In this document: positions 7,431 to 15,145 of the stretch, in pieces
Numbering within the stretch: position 1 is the first letter of the stretch
Layout of the letters: every line of letters starts with the position of its first letter
Assembly (NCBI RefSeq): GCF_000020605.1
Contig: NC_012781.1
Coordinates: 1,923,501 to 1,987,500, forward strand
Direction of reading: 5' to 3'
DNA: 64,000 nt
Origin: Agathobacter rectalis ATCC 33656
GTDB lineage: Bacteria; Bacillota; Clostridia; Lachnospirales; Lachnospiraceae
Translations under genes and position numbers: made by a program
The notes under the pieces: generated by a model
What the model saw: the letters and a program-made list of their open reading frames with translations, nothing else
Told to the model about the DNA's origin: nothing
The model's database searches: none

Positions 7431-7916
7431 TTATTTTCCTGTTGTTCTGTCTCTTGCTGCAGACCGGAACATCATCAACAGCATTTCTGATACTGGCCTG
7501 CTTCTATCTTTCCTCTTTGCCTTCTTGATTGCTTTGAGGTCGTACCACTCACCCCGGTAGTTCATTCTATCCGGAACATACACGCCTATCTGGTATGGAA
7601 TTTCTTTCTTGATCTGCTCGTACACTTCCTCCGGCATCACATAGTAATTGTAGTCTCCCAGGAAGTTGTGACCGTTCTTCGAGTGAAAATCCTCTACTGA
7701 GGACTTAACCTCATAGCAATAGAAGTCTCCCTTCTCTATGCCGGACACTGTATTGTTTACCGGCTTGAATTTCATAAAATCCACCCGCACTGCATTCATG
7801 GTGGCGTAGTCGAAAGTCACTTCCCTGGCCCAGTAAATTCTCGGATCATTGTCCGGGCAGATGTGCCGCTGGATTGAGAGCGACAACATCGCCGTGATTT
7901 CCGGTCTGCTATTCAT
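7431..7916 (-). CDS. MmcB-like PD-(D/E)XK protein
   Basis: A 161-residue protein with VRVDFMKF followed by DFYCYEVKSSVEDF, which matches the D...E-x-K core of PD-(D/E)XK nucleases and specifically the MmcB/DUF8-like group whose strands end EVKSS..DF..D.K. A nuclease or DNA-binding role is therefore plausible. It overlaps the start region of the PAPS-reductase-like gene by 8 bases, so the two are probably co-translated. Confidence 0.6.
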   Translation of the reverse strand: MNSRPEITAMLSLSIQRHICPDNDPRIYWAREVTFDYATMNAVRVDFMKFKPVNNTVSGIEKGDFYCYEVKSSVEDFHSKNGHNFLGDYNYYVMPEEVYEQIKKEIPYQIGVYVPDRMNYRGEWYDLKAIKKAKRKDRSRPVSEMLLMMFRSAARDRTTGK

Positions 7917-8958
7917 CTTCCTGCACCTCCTCTGTTGGTATTCCTGCGTAATTCAACGCCTGCTCATATGTCATGCCGTGATTTTTTATCTGCAGGCAGC
8001 CCTCGCACATTCTCCTGTGCTTATCGTTATCAGATGTTCTCAACCGCTGCAATCTATTCGGCACAGGCTCTAGGTGACACCCGAAGCCACACACGCAACA
8101 TCCGGTTCTCTGTTCTCCTGTAAAGTACCAGTTGCCTTTCTTGTCCTGGTATGGCGTTCCATACACGCTGCAGATCGGAATGCGCTGCTCTACCGCATAC
8201 TGGATAACCTCATTCTTCGGCCAAAATCCCATAGGTTGGCTCTTTATTGTGTGACCGTCGTACACATTGCATCCCGTGTGGTTGTACTGGTTCTCTCTTC
8301 TGAAACTCTCGTCCTGTGTTATGCCGATAAATGGCTGTCTGCCTGTCTCCTTGACATACCTCTTGAACGGTTCTTTTTTTAGTGCCTCGCAGCAATACTC
8401 CGAAATGTCTGCAGGCATCCGTTCCGTGTCCGTCAAATACTGCCACTTCTTCGCCAGCATTCCGAATTTTCCTCTCTTATCTCCGTTGAGCAAGTAGTTT
8501 CTGTATTTCTCGCTAAGCTTTCCATGTCTCAGTTTCCTAATCTTTCCTGCTGTATCTTTGCTTGTAATCGGAAATCCTTTGTTTTCACATACCCACTTAA
8601 AACTATGCTTCGGCCGGATCACTACCAACTCAATATCGAGTTCCGGGAACTGCTCTTTGAGCCATTTCGTATATGTCTTAACAAACTCTCTGATTTCCGG
8701 AAATTCCGTCCCGGTGTCCGCAAACACCAAGGGAATTTTACCGGTCAATTTATACTTTCTGTACGCTTGGCACACTATGTACGCCAAGACTGTACTATCC
8801 AGTCCGCCGCTGAATGATATGTAAACCTCTCCGTACCAATAATTCCACCACTGATATACTCTTACCATAGAGAATGACGGCTTCATCTCATACGGCTGGT
8901 ACTTCATGCTTTTGAAACTGTCCTTTGGAAATTTCAAATCTTCTTCCAGTAGGTACAT
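7909..8958 (-). CDS. PAPS reductase-like / DndC-like PP-loop protein
   Basis: A 349-residue protein of the phosphoadenosine-phosphosulfate reductase superfamily. The PP-loop SFSGGLDSTVLAY binds ATP, followed by IPLVFADTGTEFPEI, the family's substrate strand. The C-terminal region has a cysteine set (TGCCVCGFGC and MCEGC) that could hold an Fe-S cluster as in DndC-type proteins. Phage members are widespread and their reaction is unproven; sulfur transfer to DNA/RNA or nucleotide activation are the main options. No dndB, dndD or dndE neighbour is present. Confidence 0.8.
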   Translation of the reverse strand: MYLLEEDLKFPKDSFKSMKYQPYEMKPSFSMVRVYQWWNYWYGEVYISFSGGLDSTVLAYIVCQAYRKYKLTGKIPLVFADTGTEFPEIREFVKTYTKWLKEQFPELDIELVVIRPKHSFKWVCENKGFPITSKDTAGKIRKLRHGKLSEKYRNYLLNGDKRGKFGMLAKKWQYLTDTERMPADISEYCCEALKKEPFKRYVKETGRQPFIGITQDESFRRENQYNHTGCNVYDGHTIKSQPMGFWPKNEVIQYAVEQRIPICSVYGTPYQDKKGNWYFTGEQRTGCCVCGFGCHLEPVPNRLQRLRTSDNDKHRRMCEGCLQIKNHGMTYEQALNYAGIPTEEVQEDE

Positions 8959-8972
8959 CTCGTGTCTCCTTT

Positions 8973-9452
8973 CTATCTGCTGAGCATTTTCTCGATCAGC
9001 TGGTCGTATAACAGCTTATAGTCCGGACCACTCTTTGCTTCCCTCAGCTCGGCTTTGGTTCTGTCGAGTTCCGCCTGCAGATTATTCAAATGTTCTAATG
9101 TGTCCGTATCTAACTGCCCTGGCCCACACTTCATTCCTAACGAAACCGCCAGGGCAATGTCCAAATCCTGCACTTCACTTTCTGTCAGCTCTCCAATCCA
9201 CTCTCCAATTCTTTCCTCCGAAACCGTGGAAATCTGCTCGCACAAGAGTGTTGATGGTCTAAGTGCTGACTCAATATATACATGAGTCGGAAGGTCAGTC
9301 TTTGGTTTGGTCGTCATATATACCACTTCGACCGTGTTGCTGTTCGCATTGTTCTTATCGTTTGATACTATAACTGCTGGGCGCCCCCCCCGCTGCTCGC
9401 TTCCCTCTTCTCTGTAATTGCTTCTGACGTAGTAAATCTGTCCTCTCTTCAT
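8973..9452 (-). CDS. MazF/PemK-like endoribonuclease toxin with C-terminal coiled coil
   Basis: The N-terminal 110 residues (MKRGQIYYVRSN, GGRPAVIVSNDKNN, STLLCEQISTV, GELTE.E) are a PemK/MazF fold; the family cleaves mRNA at short motifs. A charged coiled-coil tail of about 45 residues follows (LNNLQAELDRTKAELREAK). The start is ATG 9452, just past the ParB-like gene's stop. No obvious small antitoxin gene is adjacent. The GGRP codons are written with a run of eight G (9384-9391), where slippage would shift the frame early in the protein. Confidence 0.8.
   Translation of the reverse strand: MKRGQIYYVRSNYREEGSEQRGGRPAVIVSNDKNNANSNTVEVVYMTTKPKTDLPTHVYIESALRPSTLLCEQISTVSEERIGEWIGELTESEVQDLDIALAVSLGMKCGPGQLDTDTLEHLNNLQAELDRTKAELREAKSGPDYKLLYDQLIEKMLSR
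9384..9391 (-). repeat. Poly-G tract (8) inside the MazF-like gene
   Basis: Eight consecutive G on the coding strand encode the Arg-Gly-Gly-Arg of the conserved RPA region. Related tracts of nine G occur at 15963 and 57787. Confidence 0.9.
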
Positions 9453-9453
9453 G

Positions 9454-10806
9454 CTACTTTGCACCTTCTTTCTTTACATATAAATCGCTGGTTCCTTCGA
9501 CCACGCCCTTCTCTTCGTCGTTAGGAAACTGGAAGCCGTACTGTTCCAGTATTCCGTAGAACGCCTTCACCTTCTCACCTTTGACCGTGTTGTATGTGTA
9601 ATTCCACTCAACCAAATCTGCGTCAGCGACCATTGCGGATACCAGGCAGAGAAGTTTCTGCAGTACGCTGAGTCCCTGCATTTTCTTACGTGCTGCTTCT
9701 TTTTCTTCTTCCGGCGCATTGTAAACCTCGCATCCCACAAAGAACTCAATCAGCTTGTTATGACCTGTGAATGTCTCCCAATCCATCATCTGCTCGAAAA
9801 GGTCCGCTTCAACCTGCTTTTCGTCTGTGACTTTTTTTATTCTTCCGGATAAAATACCTTCAATGAACGCCTTCCTCGTATTGGCCGCTTCTTTCAGAAT
9901 TGCCTTGATCTGTTTCTTATTCCGCATATTCTGCTTTTTGGCTTCCTCTTCCGGCGTAAGCACCTTCTTTTCCTTCTTTTTCTTACGGATCACGTACAAT
10001 GTTCCATATCTTTCCAGGTAGAACATCGGCTCGCCATCGTCCTCGAACTTCATTGTCTTAGGCGGCTCCTTGTCGAGGCTGTAGTCCTTCATGCGTTCCC
10101 ACTTATCCGTGTAAAACTCACTGTCCGCTTCCTTCGGAGCTTTCTTTAATCCCAGTTTCTTCATCATTGCCACGTACAACTTCATGTTTTCCTGGCGTTT
10201 CTGCTCCTTCTGAGCGTTGATTGCTCTTCTTGCCAAATCTCTCGAATCTGTGGAATCCTTCAAAATCTTGTCCCTGGTCTTTACGTCCTTGATCTTTTCC
10301 AGCTCGTACAAATCCGTAAGCGACAGCTGGTAGCCGTCCTGTCTCTCTTTCTCCATCAGCGTCTTGGAATCCAGTTTTGCGATATTCAAGCGGTGTCTGA
10401 TTGTTTTCTTACTAAAGCCGGTCTTTTCAGCGATTGTGTCCTCTGTTTCTCCCAAGTCAAGCATCATCTGAAATCCCTGGGCCTGTTCCCAAATCGTCAG
10501 ATCATTACGCTGCATATTTTCTTCCAGCATCGTTGACATCTGCTCTTTGTCTGTCATGCCTTCTACAACCCTGCAGGGTGCCTCTGTAACGCCTGCCAGC
10601 TTAGCCGCCGCACTTCGTCTGTGACCGATGATTGTGATGTATTCTCCCGGTTCTCCTTCTTTCGGAATTACCGTCAAATTCTGCATAATTCCATTCTTCT
10701 TAATGGACTCTGCCAGCTCTGTCAAATCTCCGAGATCTTTTCTCGGATTGTCCGGGTGTGGGTGGATATGCTCCAATCCAATAGTTACGATTCCTTTAAC
10801 TTCCAT
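9454..10806 (-). CDS. ParB-like partition/nuclease-family protein (450 aa)
   Basis: N-terminal ParB/sulfiredoxin-type domain: HPDNPRKDLGDLTELAESIK, then IIGHRRSAAAKLAG (the CTP/phosphate-binding GxRR-type box) and LEENMQRNDLTIWEQAQGFQ. A ParB helix-turn-helix follows (DTIAEKTGFSKKTIRHRLNI), then a long phage-specific C-terminal region. It is closer to chromosomal and plasmid ParB than the terminase-linked ParB-like protein at 53.2-54.1 kb. No ParA is visible. The intergenic region just upstream holds TCGCAAATG palindromes, and a consensus parS lies 3.7 kb away in the same operon, so a partition or transcription role is plausible. Confidence 0.85.
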   Translation of the reverse strand: MEVKGIVTIGLEHIHPHPDNPRKDLGDLTELAESIKKNGIMQNLTVIPKEGEPGEYITIIGHRRSAAAKLAGVTEAPCRVVEGMTDKEQMSTMLEENMQRNDLTIWEQAQGFQMMLDLGETEDTIAEKTGFSKKTIRHRLNIAKLDSKTLMEKERQDGYQLSLTDLYELEKIKDVKTRDKILKDSTDSRDLARRAINAQKEQKRQENMKLYVAMMKKLGLKKAPKEADSEFYTDKWERMKDYSLDKEPPKTMKFEDDGEPMFYLERYGTLYVIRKKKKEKKVLTPEEEAKKQNMRNKKQIKAILKEAANTRKAFIEGILSGRIKKVTDEKQVEADLFEQMMDWETFTGHNKLIEFFVGCEVYNAPEEEKEAARKKMQGLSVLQKLLCLVSAMVADADLVEWNYTYNTVKGEKVKAFYGILEQYGFQFPNDEEKGVVEGTSDLYVKKEGAK

Positions 10807-10899
10807 TGCCTGTCCTCCTTAATCTCTTAGCCAATACCGCATATTGCGAATTTTATATTTTCCAACGCTCACATTTGCGAGCTTTTATGGTAAAAAAAT
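10807..10899 (-). promoter_or_regulatory. Intergenic operator region upstream of the ParB-like gene
   Basis: On the minus strand this 93-base gap begins inside a GGTAAA/TTTACC hairpin with a T-rich loop, then carries the palindrome GCTCGCAAATGTGAGC (10867-10882) and CGCA-TAT-TGCG (10838-10848), before AAGGAGG and the ATG. The layout matches the gap at 14.5 kb. No strong -35/-10 pair is seen, so it may be an operator or ParB-type binding site rather than a promoter. Confidence 0.5.
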
Positions 10900-11154
10900 T
10901 TACCCTACTTCCTTCTGCAGCAATCTCAGAAGCGGATGCCATGGTCTTGTGCCTCGAATACGGCCGATAATCTTCTTGATATTGCACTCTGTTTTGTCGA
11001 TTTTCACGTACCCTTCATACTTTCCCTGGTTTCTTTCCGTAACCGGTCTGTCGTGGAATCCGTCCGTAATCATAAATCTGTCCTTCGCATCTGTCTCGTC
11101 CTTGAAAGCTACATAGTGCTTATTGCCATGTGCGTAGTACCCGACAATTACCAT
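10900..11154 (-). CDS. Phage hypothetical protein (84 aa)
   Basis: Start chosen at ATG 11154, directly after GGGAGGTAGGAGAT; upstream codons in this frame belong to the neighbouring gene. The product begins MVIVGYYAHGNKHYVAF, is basic and probably a small beta-rich domain. No family is recognised. Confidence 0.6.
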   Translation of the reverse strand: MVIVGYYAHGNKHYVAFKDETDAKDRFMITDGFHDRPVTERNQGKYEGYVKIDKTECNIKKIIGRIRGTRPWHPLLRLLQKEVG

Positions 11155-11159
11155 ATCTC

Positions 11160-11855
11160 CTACCTCCCTTCGTATCTGTCGTGAATAGCAATCGGGTAGC
11201 TGATCCCGGTAATCTGTTTGAATCTGCTGTCCGATGTGTAAAGAATATTGCCGCCTGCCATATACCAACGTTTCCGGCAGTATGCAGGCTTACAGTCAAC
11301 GTACTCCTGGCCCATAACCTCACGCTTTTCGATATACACGCACTGTCTGATGTCGTCCGGTTCAAAAGGACCTTTCTGTGTATCCAGGATATACAGCTCT
11401 CGTGCGTAGGAAGATATGCCGTTATTCGTGCAATCTCCCAAACTGCTACGGTACACCTCTGCGGTCAGACAACTTTCAATCTCATAGTTACTCTTCATCC
11501 AGTCAATCACTTCGTCCGGATATTTGCATCCGCTCCATAACTCGCCCATAAATACCAGCTCGTTGTCAAACTCCTGCACCATATATGTATCATCGTCCAG
11601 CTTTACTGCCTGCAACTGAATGTACTCCTTCGTTCTTTCGTCGCACGCAACTCTCTTTACGCATCCGTCAACCTTTCCATATCCTCTGATCTTGTGCGTT
11701 TCGATATAGCGATCCAGTTTCTTTTCTGCAAACCCTGCAGGAATGTCCTCTTCATTTACTGCTACATCTCCGCTTTCCAAAACAGCGTACTTATTTGAGA
11801 TTTCGCACCATGTTCCTTCCAGGTGTAACACAAATCCTTCTTTCTCAATTCTCAT
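11160..11855 (-). CDS. Phage hypothetical protein (231 aa)
   Basis: A 231-residue protein rich in charged residues with several scattered cysteines (WCEIS, CVKRVACDE, ESCLTAEV, DCKPAYC). No known domain is recognised. It overlaps the upstream gene by 11 bases and is part of the tightly packed accessory operon. Confidence 0.65.
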   Translation of the reverse strand: MRIEKEGFVLHLEGTWCEISNKYAVLESGDVAVNEEDIPAGFAEKKLDRYIETHKIRGYGKVDGCVKRVACDERTKEYIQLQAVKLDDDTYMVQEFDNELVFMGELWSGCKYPDEVIDWMKSNYEIESCLTAEVYRSSLGDCTNNGISSYARELYILDTQKGPFEPDDIRQCVYIEKREVMGQEYVDCKPAYCRKRWYMAGGNILYTSDSRFKQITGISYPIAIHDRYEGR

Positions 11856-12078
11856 GTTCTTCTGCCTCCTTTGCTGCTCTCACTTCTGCGATTCTCACAT
11901 AGTCCGGGATATGAAAGCCATTTATGATATTCACCGCCTGCAGCTCTGTTAGATTGCACCTGGCCTGCAGTTCTTCCCGCAACTTTCTTCTTTCTTCAAT
12001 GTCCTGCAGTCCGTTAGACGGCAGGAGCAACGCTCTGTCTCTGTATTCATTTGCTATGGCTCTTGTCAGAATTTCCAC
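11845..12078 (-). CDS. Small phage protein (77 aa), helical
   Basis: Predominantly helical and charged (RRKLREELQARCNLTELQAVNIINGFHIPDYV). The middle looks like a small UBA- or helix-turn-helix-like bundle, but this is not secure. One-base overlap with the upstream gene and 11-base overlap with the downstream gene. Confidence 0.6.
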   Translation of the reverse strand: MEILTRAIANEYRDRALLLPSNGLQDIEERRKLREELQARCNLTELQAVNIINGFHIPDYVRIAEVRAAKEAEEHEN

Positions 12079-12269
12079 TAACTCACCCTTTCCACGTAAT
12101 CAACGCATCCAGGACTGATTTTTTCATCCTTACAGAACTCCGACCAGCACTCCTGCAATTCTTTGAGGTTCTGAGCGTCAAACTGCGTCTCGTCTCCACC
12201 GTTGAAGCCAATGTTATAGGTTCCTCCTCCGGATTTAACTACTCCTTTGCTTGCCTCTCGTAATGTCAC
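12078..12269 (-). CDS. Small phage protein (63 aa)
   Basis: A short ORF translationally linked at both ends (4-base overlap upstream). It has a glycine-rich N-terminal half (KSGGGTYNIGFNGGDE) and an acidic C-terminal half with two cysteines. Function unknown. Confidence 0.55.
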   Translation of the reverse strand: MTLREASKGVVKSGGGTYNIGFNGGDETQFDAQNLKELQECWSEFCKDEKISPGCVDYVERVS

Positions 12270-12496
12270 ACTACATCACCCGCCTTTCTTAATGCGCACT
12301 TAGTACATACCGCACCGTCAAGGTGTGATGCCTTAACAACTCCTGCGTCCTCCGGTCTCTGCCAGCAGAGTGTCCCGCATTCCGGGCAACGTACCTTTTT
12401 CCAACCAGGTTTTCCCTCCGGTCCGTTTATTACCAGTGGCATGCACAACCAGCCACCTCGATCTGTAGCCTTTCTCGGTTCTAACTTCATGTTCAC
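12266..12496 (-). CDS. Small zinc-ribbon protein
   Basis: A 76-residue protein with CPECGTLCW and a second CTKC pair near the C-terminus, consistent with one zinc ribbon. The start is GTG 12496 (7 bases after GGAGG); an ATG two codons in is the alternative. It probably binds nucleic acid or protein; nothing more is visible. Confidence 0.6.
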   Translation of the reverse strand: MNMKLEPRKATDRGGWLCMPLVINGPEGKPGWKKVRCPECGTLCWQRPEDAGVVKASHLDGAVCTKCALRKAGDVV

Positions 12497-13416
12497 TCTG
12501 CCGCCTCCATTTCTTCCAGCTCTCTGATAACTCTCTCTACCGCATATTTTCCATTATTGTTGAGCTGTCTCTGCCATGCACCTACCGACGGTGCCCATCT
12601 GAACCCATTGCTTTTCAGAATATCTCTTACCTCCGGTTCCGGCTTTCCTTCAAAGAACAGCTGGATTCTCATAGCCTCCACATTCTCCTTGACCTTGAAA
12701 AACTTATTCTCGCTCTCCTGTGTTCCCTGGGACTTCGTTTTCTGCAGGCTCTTGATTCTTCCTTCCAATCTTCGGATATTGGCGTTGTTGTTCGCCAGCA
12801 TATAGTCCGGAAAACCGATTCTTCCGCAGAAGTCCGGTTCTCTCAGCTGGGCGATCTGTTCGTCTGTATATCCCATGTCATGCAGCGTTGCATCGCCTTT
12901 TTCTTTGTCCTTCATACGGATTGCTTTGTTGGCCTGCTTCATTCTCTCCTGGTCCTCTCTCAATCCGTCAACCTTATCCTGCAGCTTCTCGATTGCGTTC
13001 TCATCATCAGACTTGATAACGTCCTTGCCATAAAAAATTGCCTCAATCTTTCCAAGGATTGCCTCAACCTCTTTATAGTCCTCATGGTTCTTATCCCATG
13101 CCGCTACCTGCTTTTCCTTCTTTTTGACCGGGAAGTTTCCTGCTCCGGAAATCATTACCGACGGACACATCATGCCGATCTGAATATCCTTGTTGATGTT
13201 CTGAGCCAGTCGTCTTGAATATCTCTCGCAGAGCTTCGACACTCTTTCTTCTTCGGTCGGTCTTGCCTCGATTACCTTCTCTGCCAGCTCGTATGCCTTA
13301 TCGACCTGTGCCTTGTAACCAGCAGTCTTGCTCCCGGTCTTATACTCGCTGAATGACATCATATCGTTTGCCGTTTTTGCTCCGGCCTCATTGATGCTGA
13401 AATACACTCTTTCCAT
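12493..13416 (-). CDS. Phage hypothetical protein (307 aa) with coiled coil and C-terminal LPD-like motif
   Basis: The N-terminus (MERVYFSINEAGAKTANDMMSFSEYKTGS) and the C-terminal segment (IQLFFEGKPEPEVRDILKSNGFRWAPSVGAWQRQLN) are strongly conserved among Clostridia phages, as I recall. The end resembles domains seen in large polyvalent phage proteins (DUF3560/LPD type). A long central coiled coil lies at about 140-175. It starts 7 bases after GGAGG. Biochemical role unknown. Confidence 0.65.
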   Translation of the reverse strand: MERVYFSINEAGAKTANDMMSFSEYKTGSKTAGYKAQVDKAYELAEKVIEARPTEEERVSKLCERYSRRLAQNINKDIQIGMMCPSVMISGAGNFPVKKKEKQVAAWDKNHEDYKEVEAILGKIEAIFYGKDVIKSDDENAIEKLQDKVDGLREDQERMKQANKAIRMKDKEKGDATLHDMGYTDEQIAQLREPDFCGRIGFPDYMLANNNANIRRLEGRIKSLQKTKSQGTQESENKFFKVKENVEAMRIQLFFEGKPEPEVRDILKSNGFRWAPSVGAWQRQLNNNGKYAVERVIRELEEMEAAE

Positions 13417-13745
13417 TACGCCACCTCCAAATACTCACCGATTTTCTCAATGTCCAGCTTTACTACCGGATATGTGCAGTAACCGCTTCTTACCATTCTG
13501 CCGGTAGCCTGCCCGAAACCATGTTGCTTGATAAGCTCCATCGCCCAAGGGCAATTATTCGTGTCGATCACTGTCTCGTCCTCTGCAAGTCCGCTTCCTG
13601 CAATGTATACCGTGATTCTTGCGATAGGTCCTTCCTCGTTGTTCCATATCTCGATTGCTCTGCTGTTATCTGCCTGGTATCTTGCCACCTGCAGGAAGCA
13701 ATCTTTATACACCGCCCACTCTGTCCTAACCTCTAATAATGCCAT
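13416..13745 (-). CDS. Phage hypothetical protein (109 aa), DUF4313-like
   Basis: Start chosen at ATG 13745 (after AAAGGAGACGAAGTAAT). Its sequence (YADN/ADNSRAIEIWNNEEGPIARITVY, DTNNCPW) resembles DUF4313 proteins common in Firmicutes mobile elements; this is by recollection. The acidic N of the motif is followed by a compact beta-rich body. Function unknown. Confidence 0.6.
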   Translation of the reverse strand: MALLEVRTEWAVYKDCFLQVARYQADNSRAIEIWNNEEGPIARITVYIAGSGLAEDETVIDTNNCPWAMELIKQHGFGQATGRMVRSGYCTYPVVKLDIEKIGEYLEVA

Positions 13746-13746
13746 A

Positions 13747-14181
13747 TTACTTCGTCTCCTTTCCTGTGATGATATCGAATGCCTCTTTGAGGATTGCCAG
13801 TTTTCTTTCTGCCTCGGTCGCTCTCTTGAGTAATTCCTCAATTTCTCCTGCAGCCTTATTTCTCATCAATCCCATCTGAGCATTCATGCTATTAAGAGCC
13901 AGTCCATCATCTGAAATCTGCTTTTTAAGTTCATTAATCTTGGTGCAATACTGAGCATCCATTCTGTCGTAGTCATTCTTCTCTTTTGCAAGCTCTGCCT
14001 CGAGTTCCTCGATTCTTCTCGCACGGAGTCTCATCAGTCTCTGAATGCCACCTTGCTTTTTCCATGTCTTGCAGAACTCGTCTTTGTCGATGTCGCATCC
14101 CATGTACTCTGCTTCAATTTCTCTGTATTCTGCCTCAGTCGGCTCAAACCCTGTTCTCTCGATAAACTCTGATTTCATCAT
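13747..14181 (-). CDS. Phage coiled-coil protein (144 aa)
   Basis: The N-terminus MMKSEFIERTGFEPTEAEY recurs in many Clostridia phages next to similar small genes. From residue 45 it is a long coiled coil (LRARRIEELEAELAKEKNDYD). It has a GGAGG ribosome site. Function unknown. Confidence 0.65.
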   Translation of the reverse strand: MMKSEFIERTGFEPTEAEYREIEAEYMGCDIDKDEFCKTWKKQGGIQRLMRLRARRIEELEAELAKEKNDYDRMDAQYCTKINELKKQISDDGLALNSMNAQMGLMRNKAAGEIEELLKRATEAERKLAILKEAFDIITGKETK

Positions 14182-14194
14182 ATCTGTTGTCCTC

Positions 14195-14473
14195 CTACGC
14201 CATCTCTAAAATTCTCTCTACGTCTGATCTTCTCTGACGCATCATCAACATTGCTGTCACTTTGTCAATCTGACCGGAAGTGAGGCTTACGATGAAATCT
14301 GCCACCTGGTTGTGCATCTTATACACTTCCTGGTACAATCTGTCTGCCTCAGCCTCGTAGCTGTTTGACTTTTCCATATCCAGGTGTTCTTCTTCCATCC
14401 AATACTCTGACTGGTTCTCGGCTTCTTCCATTTCAGCCTCTAAATCTCTTAACTTCTTCAATACTTCCTTCAT
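14195..14473 (-). CDS. Small acidic helical protein (92 aa)
   Basis: Almost entirely helical and acidic at the N-terminal half (KLRDLEAEMEEAENQSEYW), with a C-terminal part typical of small phage accessory proteins. It is the first gene after the parS-bearing intergenic region and has GAAAGGAGCG upstream. Function unknown. Confidence 0.6.
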   Translation of the reverse strand: MKEVLKKLRDLEAEMEEAENQSEYWMEEEHLDMEKSNSYEAEADRLYQEVYKMHNQVADFIVSLTSGQIDKVTAMLMMRQRRSDVERILEMA

Positions 14474-14554
14474 ACAAATACGCTCCTTTCAAATTTGCGA
14501 ACTGTGTTTCACGTGAAACACTCATTTGCGAGTTGTACAGGTAAAAAATTTTAC
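14474..14554. promoter_or_regulatory. Intergenic operator region containing parS
   Basis: The parS palindrome is flanked on each side by TCGCAAATG-type sites (CTCATTTGCGAG at 14521-14532 and ATTTGCGA at 14493-14500 on the plus strand). At the left-transcribed entry is a GGTAAAA-TT-TTTTACC inverted repeat (14539-14554) immediately after the upstream gene's stop. The layout parallels 10.81-10.90 kb. Confidence 0.6.
14505..14520. other. Consensus chromosomal parS site
   Basis: TGTTTCACGTGAAACA is a perfect 16-base palindrome (18 bases with the flanking G and C) and equals the bacterial parS consensus bound by ParB/Spo0J. It lies inside the prophage accessory operon in the gap between two small genes. 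Confidence 0.85.
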
Positions 14555-14833
14555 CTAGAACATTTTTTTCATTTCCTCAGCCTTCTCTTCGAGGCCGTTG
14601 CTTTCAAGAATCCAAAGGTCAAATCGAACTGCCTCGTCGGTAAGTTCGCAACCGCAGTCACTCAGACTGTAAAGCTCGTCGATGATTTCACCCACCATCC
14701 AGTTATTTCCTGCAGCTACCATAGCTGTTGCAATGCTCTGAACTTTTGCCTGGCAAAATCTCCATTCATCTGAATACAGGTCGCATTTCTCTCTTTCTTC
14801 CAGTGCTTCTCTATAATCTTCTCTGTTATACAT
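14555..14833 (-). CDS. Small phage protein (92 aa), first gene after the inner promoter
   Basis: Start chosen at ATG 14833, 8 bases after GGAGG; a GTG two codons earlier is too close. The product is acidic and helical (REALEEREKCDLYSDEW, IIDELYSLSDCGCELTDE). It is the first gene transcribed from the consensus promoter at 14.88-14.91 kb. Function unknown. Confidence 0.65.
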   Translation of the reverse strand: MYNREDYREALEEREKCDLYSDEWRFCQAKVQSIATAMVAAGNNWMVGEIIDELYSLSDCGCELTDEAVRFDLWILESNGLEEKAEEMKKMF

Positions 14834-14878
14834 AACCACTACCTCCGTGTGTTTTATTTGTTGTTTGATTATGTATAT

Positions 14879-14907
14879 ATTATACTTCGCAACTGCGTAT
14901 TTGTCAA
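14879..14907 (-). promoter_or_regulatory. Consensus promoter with palindromic operator in the spacer (inner copy)
   Basis: TTGACA (14902-14907), exactly 17 bases, TATAAT (14879-14884) on the minus strand. The spacer holds the palindrome CGCA-GT-TGCG (14888-14897), which would place a bound repressor directly on the polymerase site. A further ATTTGCG lies at 14922-14928. About 80 bases around it are closely similar to the promoter at 21.43 kb. Confidence 0.85.
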
Positions 14908-14935
14908 TAGGTTTACTTCTAATTTGCGTATTTTA

Positions 14936-15145
14936 TTAAAGTTTTTTTACAACAATCTCGTAACCTAGAGCTGTTACCATCTTTGAGAAGCTATCGTATC
15001 TCATGCTCTTAGCGTTTCGGTTGAGAGATTGGCTGATGTTCTGTCTCGTAATCCCCATTCTGTCCGCTAAATCCTGCTGGGTCATTTTCTCTTCGTCCAG
15101 GATGCAGCGGATCGTCTCCTCTGCATTCGCCGCTTTAATCTCCAT
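14936..15145 (-). CDS. Xre-family helix-turn-helix regulator (69 aa)
   Basis: A compact Cro/CI-type DNA-binding protein: IRCILDEEKMTQQDLADRMGITRQNISQSLNR gives a clean helix-turn-helix at about residues 20-42, followed by a short dimerisation-like tail. It sits directly upstream of the inner operator-bearing promoter and is transcribed toward it from the outer one, so it is the best local candidate for binding the CGCA-NN-TGCG operators, though this is inference. Confidence 0.8.
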   Translation of the reverse strand: MEIKAANAEETIRCILDEEKMTQQDLADRMGITRQNISQSLNRNAKSMRYDSFSKMVTALGYEIVVKKL

